A stretch of DNA of 64,000 bases from Ophiura sarsii (GCA_035610835.1 CM069449.1:41151098-41215097), one strand, 5' to 3'. Shown: positions 45,926 through 57,760, numbered from the stretch's first letter. Translations and numbers: made by a program. Notes: generated by a model not told the origin, from the sequence alone.

Positions 45926-46355
45926 CCCCCTGTTCTACGGGCGAACGGACCTCTCAGGAAGGGTCGGTCGGGCGGTTTATTTTGAAAATGTAGGTGAATT
46001 GTCTACAATTTTCGAAATCTTCAGACATTTTCCAATAATTTTTAACATTTTTTCTTAAATCAAAAAATATGTTAAAAAAAAGATCAAATTCGAAAAAAGA
46101 GATCGACCGGGCCCGTATAAGAAAGAGGTTACCACACGGGCAAACGGACCTCTCAGGATCGGTCGGTCGGTCGGTCAGGTAGACCTAGTTTTAAAAAAAA
46201 TCCTTGAAAATGACCGTAAAACTCAAACAAATGTGTAAAAATCTTGCCGTTTTTTACAAGCCAACAAATTTATTTAGGTGCACAAGCCAGCAAATAGGAG
46301 AGTTACGCATTTGCACAAAAATGGGTCGGTCGGAACCGCCCCTATGACAGGGTTT
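45926..46355. repeat. GTTCTACGGG-family repeat
   Basis: CCCTGTTCTACGGGCGAACG and CGGGCAAACGGACCTCTCAG are tandem-like heads of two units, each followed by GGTCGGTCGG runs; the right end is ACAGGGTTTC. Confidence 0.6.
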
Positions 46356-46867
46356 CTTTTCTTTGGCATAGCGGCAAGTGGTTTTTTAAATAGGCCGACT
46401 TTGAACCTATTTTAACAAATTATTTTCATAGCACGCATCTCAAGCATAAAGACAACTAACTACTCGGTATCATGTAACATAACCCGTCGTAATTCAACGC
46501 CAACAGTCATTGAAATACAGAACTTACAACCCTCGTCTATATAATATGCTGCTAGATGATAAGTGGCCACTTTGCATCATAATTATTTTTAAGTGGAAAG
46601 GTTTTTTTAATGTCACTGACAATCGCGCTAAGTTTCTTTTTCTTCAATTATATGAGGCGTTTGCTATTGTCAGATCAGCAATGTTAGAATTTTATCGACG
46701 AGGGAGGCTGAAGATTAAAATCATTTCGTATGAGCCTAGTACTCTGCAGTAAAAAAGTAACCCTCAATGTATTATCGTGAATCGTGAATATGAAGTAGCC
46801 GAAAACTATGTTACTATCCGAAAGGATTCATTTTCACAAGTATGAGGCGAGTTGATTAATTAACACA

Positions 46868-46975
46868 GTGAAGGGGCTATTTCAGTTGAAATCCATACAC
46901 CTCCTATTATATGGTCTTGTGATGTCTTCCATGTAAGGTGTATGGATTTCAAACTGATAAGTCCATTATGCGACA
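46868..46975. repeat. Short inverted repeat
   Basis: GTTGAAATCCATACACCT and AGGTGTATGGATTTCAAAC pair around about 40 bases. Confidence 0.8.
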
Positions 46976-47117
46976 ATGTTGAGCTGAGAATTTGTTGATT
47001 CGTAAGATAAATAAGGTGTCAATCTCATTATAAAGTCATTGATTATCGAATGGGTAAGTGCGATTTATAAAAATAAAAGAACATAAGAAAAGAAAATATG
47101 TATTAGATAAAGGACGA

Positions 47118-47237
47118 ATAGCAGACCATCAGCAATAATAATGGGCGCCCGGCTAGCCTCTTTTGCAGTCGAGGCCGCAGGCCGAGACTGCAAAAGGGGC
47201 GCGCCGGCGACCATTATTATTGCTGATGGTCTGCTAT
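47118..47237. repeat. Long GC-rich palindrome
   Basis: ATAGCAGACCATCAGCAATA plus ATAATGG at the left is exactly mirrored at the right. The inner arms CTCTTTTGCAGTC / GACTGCAAAAGG pair around GAGGCCGCAGGCCGA. Only the GCGCCCGGCTAG / GCGCGCCGGCG part is imperfect. Confidence 0.9.
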
Positions 47238-47543
47238 GAGGGGTTTATCTTTCATACACGGCGAAACACCGTATCTGTACCAATAAAGATGATAAATCAA
47301 ATACAAATTGGGCAATGGATCTTGGAATCGTTTGTTATAATGTTGACATCGCTAAATTTTGCAAGAGGCTATCAAATAAAGTTGGCCTGGTGCTTAGGCC
47401 CCCATGACGCACTATACATAATACAATCACCTTCAGAGCCAGCTTAAAGTTAACTATCCATGAACTAGTTACAAACACTGCAATAACTAATTCAATATTA
47501 CTGAGTGCAAGGGAGCGTGTTGAGGAATAAAAAAGCTTGTCTG

Positions 47544-48250
47544 ATCAAGAGTTATACTTGAATGCACGAGTGAGCGTTTTAAATATCTACAATGGTTGAC
47601 TATATCTGATGAACCTTCCAAGGATGAACACAAACTATCAGCAGAAGGTATTATATAAACATTAGAATTGGTTCAATAAAACGATTTGTCCTCTGGCTTA
47701 AGCAAGTAGATTATTTGACCCATGAGCTACTTTAGTTATATAATGTGGTACAACACAAACTTAATAGTCGATATAAAGGAATTAGCATAATCTGCAGTTC
47801 TTTTAACTGATCGGTCAGGTGTATCAGTAGGCCATCAACTTTCATCAGGATAACATCACATTGGTTCTTCGTCTGATGATCCTAATGTTATACCATCTTC
47901 GAAATCCATGCAACCGAGAGTGTCTTCATTACCAAGATCAAATGAAGTCTTGTAAACTATCGCCGATAATAAGGACTACGCATTTGAATGTTTGGATATA
48001 CTTGGAAAATGCCTATTTTTACAGTACATGTTCATGGGACTTGACAAGAAAACTATAAGAGAATGTGAGTTATCTATGATTTTGTATCATATTCTACTAC
48101 ATTATTATATTACACATATTTTAGATTTCAGCGTCTTCTCAGTTGCGTATAGATTCATACGGAAAACCTCTTTGCCCTCCCAGTCAGCTCACCAACAAGC
48201 CCTACGCATTTGGATCCCAACCAATCGAAAATGTTTACTTTTTATATTAA
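47544..48250 (+). other. Coding-like fragments of unknown origin
   Basis: Three short protein-like stretches occur on the plus strand: ECTSERFKYLQWLTISDEPS and on to KLSAEG (47,550-47,650, followed by a possible GTATTA donor); SSSDDPNVIPSSKSMQPRV to NEVL (about 47,867-47,953); and, after a TTTCAG at 48,126-48,131, SSQLRIDSYGKPLCPPSQLT to ENVYFLY and a stop (about 48,134-48,249). The frames do not join simply. They may be exons of an unrecognised gene or a decayed transposon. Confidence 0.25.
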
Positions 48251-48339
48251 AATTACATACATTTATTTGAAATAGTTTAAATTCAGTTAATTTAGGCCTT
48301 GTTGCATTAATGAATGATATTTCACGGGCGCGAACTCAA

Positions 48340-48470
48340 AAATGTATTTTGCCCCAACATTTTTTCTTGCCCAACCTCTCGCCCCCCCCGTTTCAGTTTG
48401 ACCCCCACCCCTGATTGACCCTCCCCCAACAACACCAACAGTGTTACTGGCGCCGCCACTGTTTTTATAC
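48340..48470. repeat. C-rich repeat end (GGCGCCGCCACTG)
   Basis: C tracts followed by ACTGGCGCCGCCACTG resemble the right ends of the CAGTGGCG hAT-like elements; the other end is not seen. Confidence 0.4.
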
Positions 48471-48699
48471 TAATTTGCTGTTCGGTTCCCCAATTGACGT
48501 CTTGAAAATGTGATTTGTTTACCTCCAAAATCATGAAAATCAAATTGTTGGCACTTATCTTGACAAAACCTAAAATGGGTCAAAAACCGTGTTTTTATAT
48601 ATTTTTTTCAAAATTGTGAATTTCATGTTCATAATGGACCCTTTTTAAATGAATAATGGAGGAGTTACAGCAGTATTACGGAGGCTATGCTGAGGGTCC

Positions 48700-49305
48700 A
48701 CACCCCATTTAAAGGGTGGGGTGACTCAAGAAAGTCACTTTTTTGAATTTTGTGAATGCTGACTCAAATGTATATAAAAGTAGACAGTTTTGGAAAGGAA
48801 TGAATCAGAGAATCCAAAATGTTCTCATTTTTTAACCTAATCCAATATTTTTTTGAAATTTTGACCAAAAATTGCCACAAAAGTGATTTTTCCAAATTTT
48901 TAAAACTTTACATCATAATCAAGCGATTTGGGCATTTTTGGAAAGGAAATGGATAAGAAAATCCAAATTTGGCATCAATTTTAACCAAACATTTTGATTT
49001 TTTGAGAAAAATCACACACATTTTCTACAACAATTTTTTTTTGTTAGCTTTGTTAAAAAATGTTGGGTCAAAAAGGTTTTGTTGTTGTATTTTTTTGGTT
49101 AAAAATGATGCCAAATTTGGATTCTCTTATCCATTTCCTTTCCAAAAATGCCCAAATCGCTTGATTTATGATGTAAAGTTTAAACATTTGCAAAAAGTAT
49201 TTTTTTGTTTGTGATTTTTTCAAATTTGGACATTTTCAAAGCACACTAAAAAAATTCCAAAAATCAAATAAAAAACCCTTCCTTGAGTCCCCATTTAATG
49301 TCCCC
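48700..49305. repeat. Fold-back element related to 53,363-53,463
   Basis: Outer ends CCCATTTAAAGGGTGGGGTG / CCTTGAGTCCCCATTTAA. The inner arms TTTGGGCATTTTTGGAAAGG and ATTTGGCATCA..TTTTAACCAAA are mirrored around 49,035. Confidence 0.75.
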
Positions 49306-49650
49306 GAATGTGTGCCCTCCTTGGATACACCATTTTCAATTTTCCCCCTAAATTGAAGAATTGGTAATGAAAAATCCACTACTATAAAGTTTGTTTCTGG
49401 TGCTATTTATGCACATCCTATTAATAATAAGGCTTGATTGTATATCCCGATCTAAATTGTAATAATTGCATTATTATAAGGCCTACCTTATCATTAAAAT
49501 AAATAAATTTCATTGCAAGCATGTCGATATAAATTCAATAAAATACCATTGCCAACTATGTGTGATATTTATCCGTTTTAAACTCATAATTGTCTCTATA
49601 TTTCAATCATTGATGCATACTTGATCAGGATCAGGATTTAAAACTATTGA

Positions 49651-49848
49651 AAAACTATTGATCATGTTCACTGTTGCTAGGCCTACTTAAAATAATGTTA
49701 TGAGATGTTTACTCAGAAGTGTTAATCTTATCCGATAGGTGATAGTTTAGAAATCTATTGATCATGTTCACTGTTGCTAGGCCTACTTAAAATCTTTTAT
49801 GAGATGTTTACTCAAAAGTGTTAATCTTATCCAATAGGTGATAGTTTA
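49651..49848. repeat. Two-copy tandem repeat, ~100-bp period
   Basis: CTATTGATCATGTTCACTGT, TGCTAGGCCTACTTAAAAT and ATAGGTGATAGTTTA occur in both units with about 90 percent or more identity. Confidence 0.9.
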
Positions 49849-50149
49849 AAAAACCTTCTTCGTAGGTAATCCACTTATCTTTTCTTTGTTACTATTGTCT
49901 TCTTGTTGATCATCTGCTCAATATTTTTGGAAGAGGTCACTACAGGGCAGAAGACGTTATGTGAGCTAGAGGACGTTATCAAAATCCTTTGTCTAATAAT
50001 GGGCTCTTGGCTTGATAACGGGCTGTTCATACACCGTAACCAGAATGGTGACCTCTTCCTACAAAATAAAGGGCTGATGCAACAATAGAAAGACAATAGA
50101 TAATAATGAAAGGAAAGGTGGCTAGACGTGTATATACAAATAAAAGCTG

Positions 50150-50325
50150 CAAACGCCAAACGGACTTCTCAGGTAAAAATAGGCTCGGTCGGTCGAGCGT
50201 TTTTTTGTTTTGTGGTTTTTGGGATAATCAAAAAAAAAATGAAATTGTCAAAAAATGTCAACATTTAAAAAATTTTTTTTACATAAATGGTTCGGTCAGG
50301 CTCGGCGTAGAACAGGGGTTTTTCG
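50150..50325. repeat. GTTCTACGGG-family repeat, short copy
   Basis: AAACGGACTTCTCAGGTA with GGTCGGTCG at the left and GCGTAGAACAGGGG at the right. Confidence 0.55.
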
Positions 50326-50812
50326 AATCCTATTTGGTATACATTTCATTTTAAACACCAATTTCAGTATATTATCACAACAAACCAGTGGCCTGGATTA
50401 TCATTGACAAAACAACCAATCCCTTAAAACAGTTGATGTGAAGTAATAATCCTTCAAGTCAAATGGCCATGTGATCTAAATACGAGGTCTTAATGGTCCA
50501 TTTAGGAGACTTCGTTTCCATAAATAAGTGGCCACAATAGTGCCACCGTGACCTTTGCCTACTCTTTCCAGCCATCATCCGTGACCCGACCATTCACCAT
50601 GCGGGGGTGTTTACCATGTTTACTTCAAATTTACTCTACTTGGTGGTTATATTGAACTCAACTACTAAATGACGACGCATAACGAATGTTTTCTAATCAG
50701 GGACAAATAGAAACAACTTAGTTGTCGTGTTTTGTTATTTTTAAACCTATAGCTATTATTATGGTGAATCTGATTGAATGTTTATGTTTATATATAAAAC
50801 ATTTTCTCTTAA

Positions 50813-51250
50813 CACTTTCCACGCGCCTATGGTTTTACCATGCGCCTTTGGTTTTACCATATGAAGAGCTGTGTTGCAAAAGGGCCTACATCCACTTCTA
50901 CCTGTTATTCATTATGTGGAATGTGGCTTGTATTGTTGGTGCCTCAATTGGCGTGCATGGATGCACTAATTCAAGTCATGAGGACAGCCATACATAATTG
51001 GATAACATAGGAGTGGTCTGTAAGCCCTTATGCAAAAAAGCTCTTCATATACAAAACAGATTTTTCAGAAACCTTTCGCAATTTTCTAAGTCTATCCTAA
51101 GGATTCCTGAACCAATACCGGGGATGTTTGTACTTATTTCAATGCATTTCTCATGGTGATTCCAAAATTGGAAATGACTAATTCAATAATTTTGACACAT
51201 TTTGAGAAAATTTGAAATGTCGTCTGCAGACGCCTGCCGAATGGAAAGTG
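50813..51250. mobile_element. piggyBac-like MITE, copy 7, split by another MITE
   Basis: TTAA at 50809-50812 and 51251-51254. CACTTTCCACGCGCCTATGG at the left, CCTGCCGAATGGAAAGTG at the right. The middle (50,858-51,052) is the TATGAAGAGCT...AGCTCTTCATA element also found at 5,661-5,930. GCGCCTTTGGTTTTACCAT just before it is a short tandem copy. Confidence 0.85.
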
Positions 51251-51990
51251 TTAAAACAGCTCAAGAAACCTCGCTATTTATAGACTCTAGACACGCATTG
51301 CATTTTCACCAGTTGGATGAGAATTTGTGTTGAAACATTACTTAAGTGATTGACGATAGTAGGTCAAACCTTTCTTAACTATCTAAACTAGACGATTAGA
51401 GCAACGCAGAGTATTGTCTTTGACTGATGTATTTTCCCTATATCATGTTTCGTAGGTTAAACAATATGTATATATACTCTTTTCAGTGACTAACTCAATG
51501 TATGAACGCACGTCACATGAGGTTGACCTCGTGTAAAGGTACGCGAGATCCCCCCTCACCAAAAAACGGTGCATCGGTCATCTGGTACACAATGCGTAAG
51601 CTCGACCTCAGGCTCTGATTAGTTGGCATAATTTTGTTAGTTTTCAAGCATGCGCAGTAGGCTGATCAAAGTGCGCCCGCGTATGTCGGACTGTGGCCAG
51701 GAGAATATGTGCCGTTTTGACACGACGACACAATCGTGTAGTATTTTATGGATAGTCTCCTCGTAAAGCAAATCATGTTCCACACCGTGACTTTAAAATT
51801 GCAAACAGCTTTTGAATGTACATTGTGCAGCGCTATATCTAAACCCCACCTGTTCAGTGCAGATTTAGCTGTTTCTCTGGGAGCAAACATGTCACCCTAA
51901 AGGTATGCCACATTACAATATGTCACACCTGTTAGCTTCAATATCTTGCTTACAATAGTTGTTTCCTAAACTTAGTACGCGCCCATTACG

Positions 51991-53061
51991 TTTATCTTCC
52001 TACAAAACTAATCATTAATACCGAGTGATGATAGAAATGTAGTTCCGGTCTGTCTCGAAATCTATTTCCCTAAATCGTCATTTCAATCAACAAGCGCCAA
52101 GAAAGTCACATCTGCTTTCTCATATTAATGACGTCATTTGAAGCAGTGACGAAATAAAGAGCAGGTTGGGCATATTAAAGTGCATGTTTGGAGTAATTAC
52201 TTGGTGCATTTGTTGAGTCGTTTGGACGGTATGTATTTCGTTCTTTATCCTCTAATCCTCCACCCTCTTTGTCTTTACATTTGAAATACTAATACATACA
52301 CAATATTAAGGGATACCTAAATACTGGGAAAACCCATTGAGGGGGCTGAATATTACGGGGGACGAGGGTTTTCTTGTTTCAAGGAATAACTGAGGCGGGG
52401 GTGGGGGGGGGGGGGGGGGTAATAGTATTTCTTTCTAGTATCAGTCGAGTCACCATATTGTGGATTCATGCTCAAAAATAGATCGATATGTTTATGTAGG
52501 ACTCTAACTGAACTTTTATCTTCTTACAAAACTAAACATCATTACTACCGAGTGATGATAGAAATGTAGTTCCGGTCTGTCTCGAAATCTATTTCCCTAA
52601 ATTGTCATTTCAATCAACAAGCGCCAAGAAAGTAGTTCATCATGTAAACTGATGCAAAATATCACATTAAAATATTAAATATTAAAATATGACGTCACAT
52701 CTAAATGTCGTCTGCAAACGCCTGCCGCATGTAAAGTGTTAAAACAGCTCCAAAGGTGCATGTTTGGGGCAATTAATTGGTGCAATTGTTTGGTCGTTTG
52801 GAAGGTATGTATTTACTTCTTTATCCTGTAATCCTCCACCCCTTTGTCTTTACATTTAATAATACTTCAATATTAAGAGATACCTAAATACTGGAAAAAT
52901 CCATCGAAGGGCTGAATATTACGGGCGACGAGGATTTTCTTGTTTCAGGAAGAACTGAGGCAGGGGTAATTGGTATTTCTTTCTAGGATCAGTCGCGTCA
53001 CCATATTGTGGATTCAGGCTCAAAAATAGATCGATATGTTAATGTAGGACTTTAACTGAAC
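51991..53061. repeat. ~0.5-kb tandem duplication
   Basis: Copy 1 is about 51,991-52,512 and copy 2 about 52,515-53,061. Shared runs include CGAGTGATGATAGAAATGTA, GTAGTTCCGGTCTGTCTCGA, ACCATATTGTGGATTCA and AAAAATAGATCGATATGTT. Copy 2 has an AT-rich replacement plus a piggyBac-like MITE right end (52,704-52,738) where copy 1 has a TGACGTCA-bearing stretch. Each copy has a GTATGTATTT donor-like site (52,229 and 52,805). Confidence 0.9.
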
Positions 53062-53362
53062 GCCATAAAGTTTAGAAAAAAGAGGTCCATAGATGGGAAA
53101 GGACGGTACGGGACGCAGTATAATATATCATAGACGAGGGTGGGCTTAATATCATGTGGAAGTCACGCAAGCGACTTTTTCAATTGACAGTATTTTTAAC
53201 ACCCAACAAAGGAAGGGATATTAAAATACATATTATTATGTAAATTTGTGAAATTCAATATTTACAGTACACTTGGACACTATCTTACGGCAATGAAATG
53301 GTGAGAGCGTGAAGCCTCAAATCATGCCATAAACAAAAACAATAAATATACCCCTGCATTAA

Positions 53363-53463
53363 GGGGGGACTTAAGGAAGTTTTGGGGGGAATTTTGTGAG
53401 TGCTGTAATTTTTGAACTATGAGTATGACACAAAATCAAATCAAAAACTTCCTTGAGTCCCCC
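53363..53463. mobile_element. TTAA-flanked 101-bp MITE
   Basis: GGGGGGACTTAAGGAAG and CTTCCTTGAGTCCCCC are TIRs, with TTAA at 53359-53362 and 53464-53467. The ends are shared with the larger element at 48,700-49,305. Confidence 0.8.
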
Positions 53464-53896
53464 TTAAGGCTAGTAACGAAAAGATAACTGATCGCGTCTT
53501 GTGATTTTGGACTTGACAGGGCTCGATTCCCGATTTCTGAACGGATCGCTTTAAATTGACACCTGTCCATGAAAACAATTTGGAAAGTTCCCTTGTGTAA
53601 CATGCAAGAACGTTGTTAAAATATTATCGTGAAAGTTGAACTAATCTAACGCTCTATGTGTGCAAATGATTAACGAAAGAGTTGATTTCGATAACTTCAG
53701 TATTTCCCCCCGTCAACATATTTTGATATCAGAAGAAACCACATATTTTTTCATCATTAAATTTGTTGGTGCAAGAAATGTTCAATTTAGAAGTTTATAT
53801 ACCAAAATGCAGATAATTACTACAAAATGTGGGTTCTCAATGGGCAAATTTCATGTCACCTTGTGCTTCTAAAATAAAAAAAAAACCGTTGGAGTT

Positions 53897-53996
53897 ATGC
53901 AACTCAAAATTTGGAATACGACTATTTAGGATGACCCTTCATGTAAAATAGAAAACATCAACAAATCGGGCCAGCAATCGAAACACCTACCTTTAA
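53897..53996. repeat. Interspersed repeat (pair of 1-100)
   Basis: See 1-100; the homology breaks exactly at the LINE junction. Confidence 0.7.
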
Positions 53997-54718
53997 TAAT
54001 AACAAACTCAAATTAAACAGTGATAAGACTGAATTTTTTATTGCCGGTTCTATCCATAGCCTTTAAAAGCTTCCCTATATCTTGAACTGAAAGTAAGTGA
54101 ACATGTCATTAGGTCTTCACCATATGTGCGCAACCTTTGAGTGGTTTTTGATAACACAATTGTCTATGACAAACCAAGTGAACTCGATCATCTCCTCTGC
54201 TAACCTCCAATTTCGTAACATCAGAATAATTCAGCGCTATATCTTGACAAGGACACTAAACATCATGTTGTCCGTGCTTTGATTTGATCCCGCTTGGACT
54301 CTGCTAATAGCCTCAATGAATCTGCCCCGACCCATCTCAGAAATGCAATCAGTTTAAAACCTGCTCTCTTCAGTGGTCCTGTTACCAGATCAGACCAGGA
54401 CAGAATTATCCTTGTCATCCCGGCCTGCAAGAAATCCATTGGTGACACAAAGCATTTGCAGTTGCTGGAGCTTCCATCTGGAACCGCCTGCCACAGAGTA
54501 TTCGTGAAGCCACATTTGTCAACCAGTTAAGGAATTGTCTGAAGACTCACTTATTTAAAGATATATTTCTCTCTGTCTCTCATTAATATGCTGTTTGAAT
54601 TTTTGATGGTTTATGTTTTATGTTTCTGTTTGTTTTGTGTTTTTGTGCGTTTAGATCTTTTCATTGAACAACCGCGTTATAAACTCTAGTATGTATGTAT
54701 GTATGTATGTAGGTATAT
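53997..54718 (+). mobile_element. LINE (CR1/L2/Jockey-like) 3' fragment
   Basis: Starts with the reverse-transcriptase motif NKLKLNSDKTEFFIAGS, and after frameshifts and deletions gives the C-terminal tail AVAGASIWNRLPQSIREATF followed by LRNCLKTHLFKDIF. The 3' end is a TATG tandem repeat (54,687-54,715). Many stops make it a dead copy. Its last ~0.45 kb was included in the tandem duplication that follows. Confidence 0.85.
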
Positions 54719-55690
54719 ATCCCGAATGAGACGCCCACTGATACTTAAGACAAGATCATGTAATGCCATGAACGTGTAATACGATAGCTCAGAACGGTAA
54801 ACAACAACTCAAATTAGCTTGGTTGAGTAGATGAAACTTTACATAAATTATCCATAAAAGTAGCTGTTTTATGTCTGTTATAGAGTTCGAGTAAGTTTAT
54901 GTCGTAGCAAACGGCGATGTAAGTAAAGTCAAGTGGACTTTAAGCTATAGATCAAGCTTTAAGTCATACAGTGTGACGAATATGATTTATGATATCGTAT
55001 ATTAATAGATAAGATAAACTGTTCGCTGTTTTAGCCGCAACACCCCTTAATTTTAATGATTGAAGAGAAATGCTCGTTTCCTGATCCAAATAATCTGCGT
55101 TCTTACTCAAAATAAACGATTATTGGCGCTTTTTGTAAATATTTAGCACTACGGTGCTTTGAAACGTTGACCTATTCGTATGATATTCACTTTAGGGACC
55201 TTCCTCGGTATATGTCTTTCGCTTAATGAAAACTAAATACATAATGGTTAGTTTTAAGTAATATGGTTCGTATAGGCCGTACTCTGTTTTTGAAAATATG
55301 GTTCACGTAGGACCTACGTGTAAACAATTTTCCTATAAAATCTTTGCAAATATTTAGCAAGGTGCCCAAGAAAGTTTTAGCAGCAGTCTAGAAAATAGCT
55401 TTGACCATGTTGGCGGCCGGCTGTCGATACACTATATTTCACAGCTCTCAGTACGGCAACTGATATAAATTCTTTTTCGCAGTTTGTATCTTTCGACTTT
55501 AAATTGTCATTGATACAGATAGGCAAATTCAATTCAAGTAAAATTTAGTTGCTAATACAATTTAACCGTCGGCAATGATTGTCATTGAATAAAAATAAAA
55601 ATACAGAGCGTGAGCCAATCATCGTTAAAAAAAACGATGGTATAAAAGAAATAAATCGCTTCCAAATCGGAACAATATCAACACTTTTAT

Positions 55691-55710
55691 GTGACGTGAC
55701 GTGCGTGACG
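55691..55710 (+). promoter_or_regulatory. CRE-like cluster upstream of the exon, copy A
   Basis: Two to three overlapping TGACGT/TGACG words in 20 bp. Copy B keeps the cluster at about 61,224-61,243 with one change. Confidence 0.4.
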
Positions 55711-56165
55711 AATTAATTGATTTTGCATTGGTAAGATTACGCCGCGCTCAAAACACACACACACCCACCTGATACGTTCGTTTTGCTTACGATCCGCCAC
55801 AGGAATACAACCGAACTATTTAAAAGAGTTAACGAAACCGCGACGCCACCAAACGTAACGACGAGATTTCAGTACTATAAACCACTACGCCAACGAGATA
55901 GAGCGGCAGGAAGAAATAATCCCGCGTTCAATGTTCTTGACAAATGAGCACACACATCAGCATTGAGTTATTTCCTCTCACTACTTGACTACCAAACAGA
56001 ACCGCGTTGGCGATGCGTATACCTGAGAAAACTTGGCTTATCTTAATATACATCCGGGAACTTGGTATATATTGTTGATGATTTGCAACGCTTTCTTGTT
56101 CACTATGTGTGTGGAATTACACAGGCTTGAGTAAAGCTAAGGAACCTAATTGTGAAAAACACCGG

Positions 56166-56173
56166 TATAAAAG
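56166..56173 (+). promoter_or_regulatory. TATA box, copy A
   Basis: TATAAAAG lies 199 bp before the ATG, implying a start near 56,195 and a ~170-nt leader. The matching site in copy B (61697-61704) reads TAGAAAAG. An alternative TATATA at about 56,066 is kept in both copies. Confidence 0.5.
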
Positions 56174-56371
56174 TATCGACCAAGTTTGTCTACGATCTGA
56201 CAAATAGTGCTTGAACTATTTGTAAATAAAACGGTGGTACATCTTCAACTTTGCAGTGGAAATTGTTTCAACTGATTTTTTTGTTGCTCAAGTAACTGCA
56301 TCTGATTCTGATCAAAGTTTCATCAAGCAAGCGACAAATCTGACAAAAGACGTCATTGTTGTTGAACTAAT

Positions 56372-56464
56372 ATGGATCTACGGCTGTCATCAGTGGTTGT
56401 TTTGGGCTGCCTAATATCGGTGCTTTTCGTAGACTTTGCAAACGCTTTTAAGACATCAACATGG
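56372..56464 (+). CDS. First coding exon of an unidentified secreted/membrane protein, copy A
   Basis: The 31-codon exon encodes MDLRLSS, then a hydrophobic core VVVLGCLISVLFV, and an Ala-X-Ala-type end (FANA) followed by FKTSTW. This is a classic signal peptide with probable cleavage after residue 25. The exon ends at TGG followed by a strong GTAAGA donor, phase 0. No second exon is recognisable downstream, so the family cannot be named. TATA and CRE-like sites lie upstream. Conservation between copies (one synonymous change) and the donor argue that it is a real exon rather than a chance frame. Either this is an alternative first exon, or the gene was duplicated only at its 5' end. Confidence 0.65.
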
Positions 56465-56795
56465 GTAAGATATAGTATTGTTATTATTTTGATTTTTGTC
56501 TGTATTGATTTCCGCGCAAAAGTTTGAATTGTTTTCTGTGCAAGATTTTCGTCAAAACGATATTGAGGTTGGTCACTTTGTATCGGTTTTTGTAACGGCT
56601 TTTGTATAATTGTAGGCTGATCGGGAAATCTTTTCTTATAGCTTTCATGAAAATACCGATTTCTGTATTCTATAGAATACAGAAATCGACAGCTTCAGAT
56701 TTACTTGTATCAAATGTGTACATGTACTTACAAATCAGCTGTCAGTAAGGCTTACCATAATTGTTTTAAATTATGCATTATGTGCTTTTATGGTC

Positions 56796-57760
56796 ACTAG
56801 CGGTGTACCCTCGCTACGCTCGGGTCCCCGCTAGATGGTTCACATTAACTACATATGAAACCACATAAACCCCCTACAACACCCCCTAAACCAGGTTGAT
56901 TTATAACCATATCCCTTCTAAAGGCATTATAAACCCCCTATAACCGCCCCCCCCCCAATCAGAATCAGAATCAGGTTGATTTATAACCATGTCCCTCCTA
57001 AACCATTTTATTAACCCTGTTTACCTCTCAAACAGCATCAAGTTAACCCTCAGTACTTTTAAAACCACATAAACCCCATACAACCGCCCCACCCCTCCCC
57101 CCCCCCCCCCCCCCCCCCCCCCCACTGCAACTACACCAACCAGGTGGATTTATAATCATAACCCTCCTAACCATTTCCCGCGGCTACTTCATCCGCTAGA
57201 TGGTTATGCCATATTACCTACCTCTGAAACCACATAAACCCCCTACAACACCCCCAAACCAGGTTGATTTATAACCATATCCTTCCTACATTATAAACCC
57301 GCAACCCCCACCCCCCAATCAGGTTGATTTATAACCATATCCCTCCTAAACCATTTACCGTAGCTACTTTATTAACCCCTATATAAAACCTCTCAAACCG
57401 CATCAAGTTAACCCTCGGTACATTTAAAACCACATAAACTCCCTACAATCGCCCCCCCCCCCTACCCCCACTGCAATTACACCAACCAACAATTTCCCGC
57501 GGCTACTTCATTAACTCTTAACCCTATCCTAAAACATTTCCCGTGGTTTTTCCCCCTCCCATGCACACACCCAAACCAGTTTGATTTATAATCCCTTAGA
57601 TTGTTGCTAAAGTAAAGAAATCAGGTTGCTTCATTAACCCCCGCAAAACGCTAATTGTACCATTATAGGCCTATCCTAAACCATTTCCCGTGGTTTTACA
57701 CCGCCCCCTCCCCCGCCCCCTCCCCCGCCCCCTCCCCCAACATGACACTGTACTAACACA
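56796..57760. mobile_element. Element with CTCGCTACGCTCGGG end and poly-C repeats
   Basis: Starts CTAGCGGTGTACCCTCGCTA and consists of degenerate units of ACCACATAAACCCCCTACAA, CAGGTTGATTTATAACCAT and C runs. An opposite-orientation relative lies at 63,021-63,693, ending in the complementary GACCCGAGCGTAGCGAGG. A CCGCCCCCTCCC tandem is at 57,701-57,738. Confidence 0.65.

Larger units (their letters stand above)
54250..56795 (+). repeat. Tandem segmental duplication, copy A
   Basis: Begins GGACACTAAACATCATGTTG and ends near the TTTTATGGTCA word at 56,790. It contains the LINE tail, the promoter region and first exon of a secreted-protein gene, and the start of its intron. Copy B is 57,945-62,300, interrupted by a 1,856-bp insertion. 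Divergence is mostly small indels and scattered substitutions. Confidence 0.95.
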
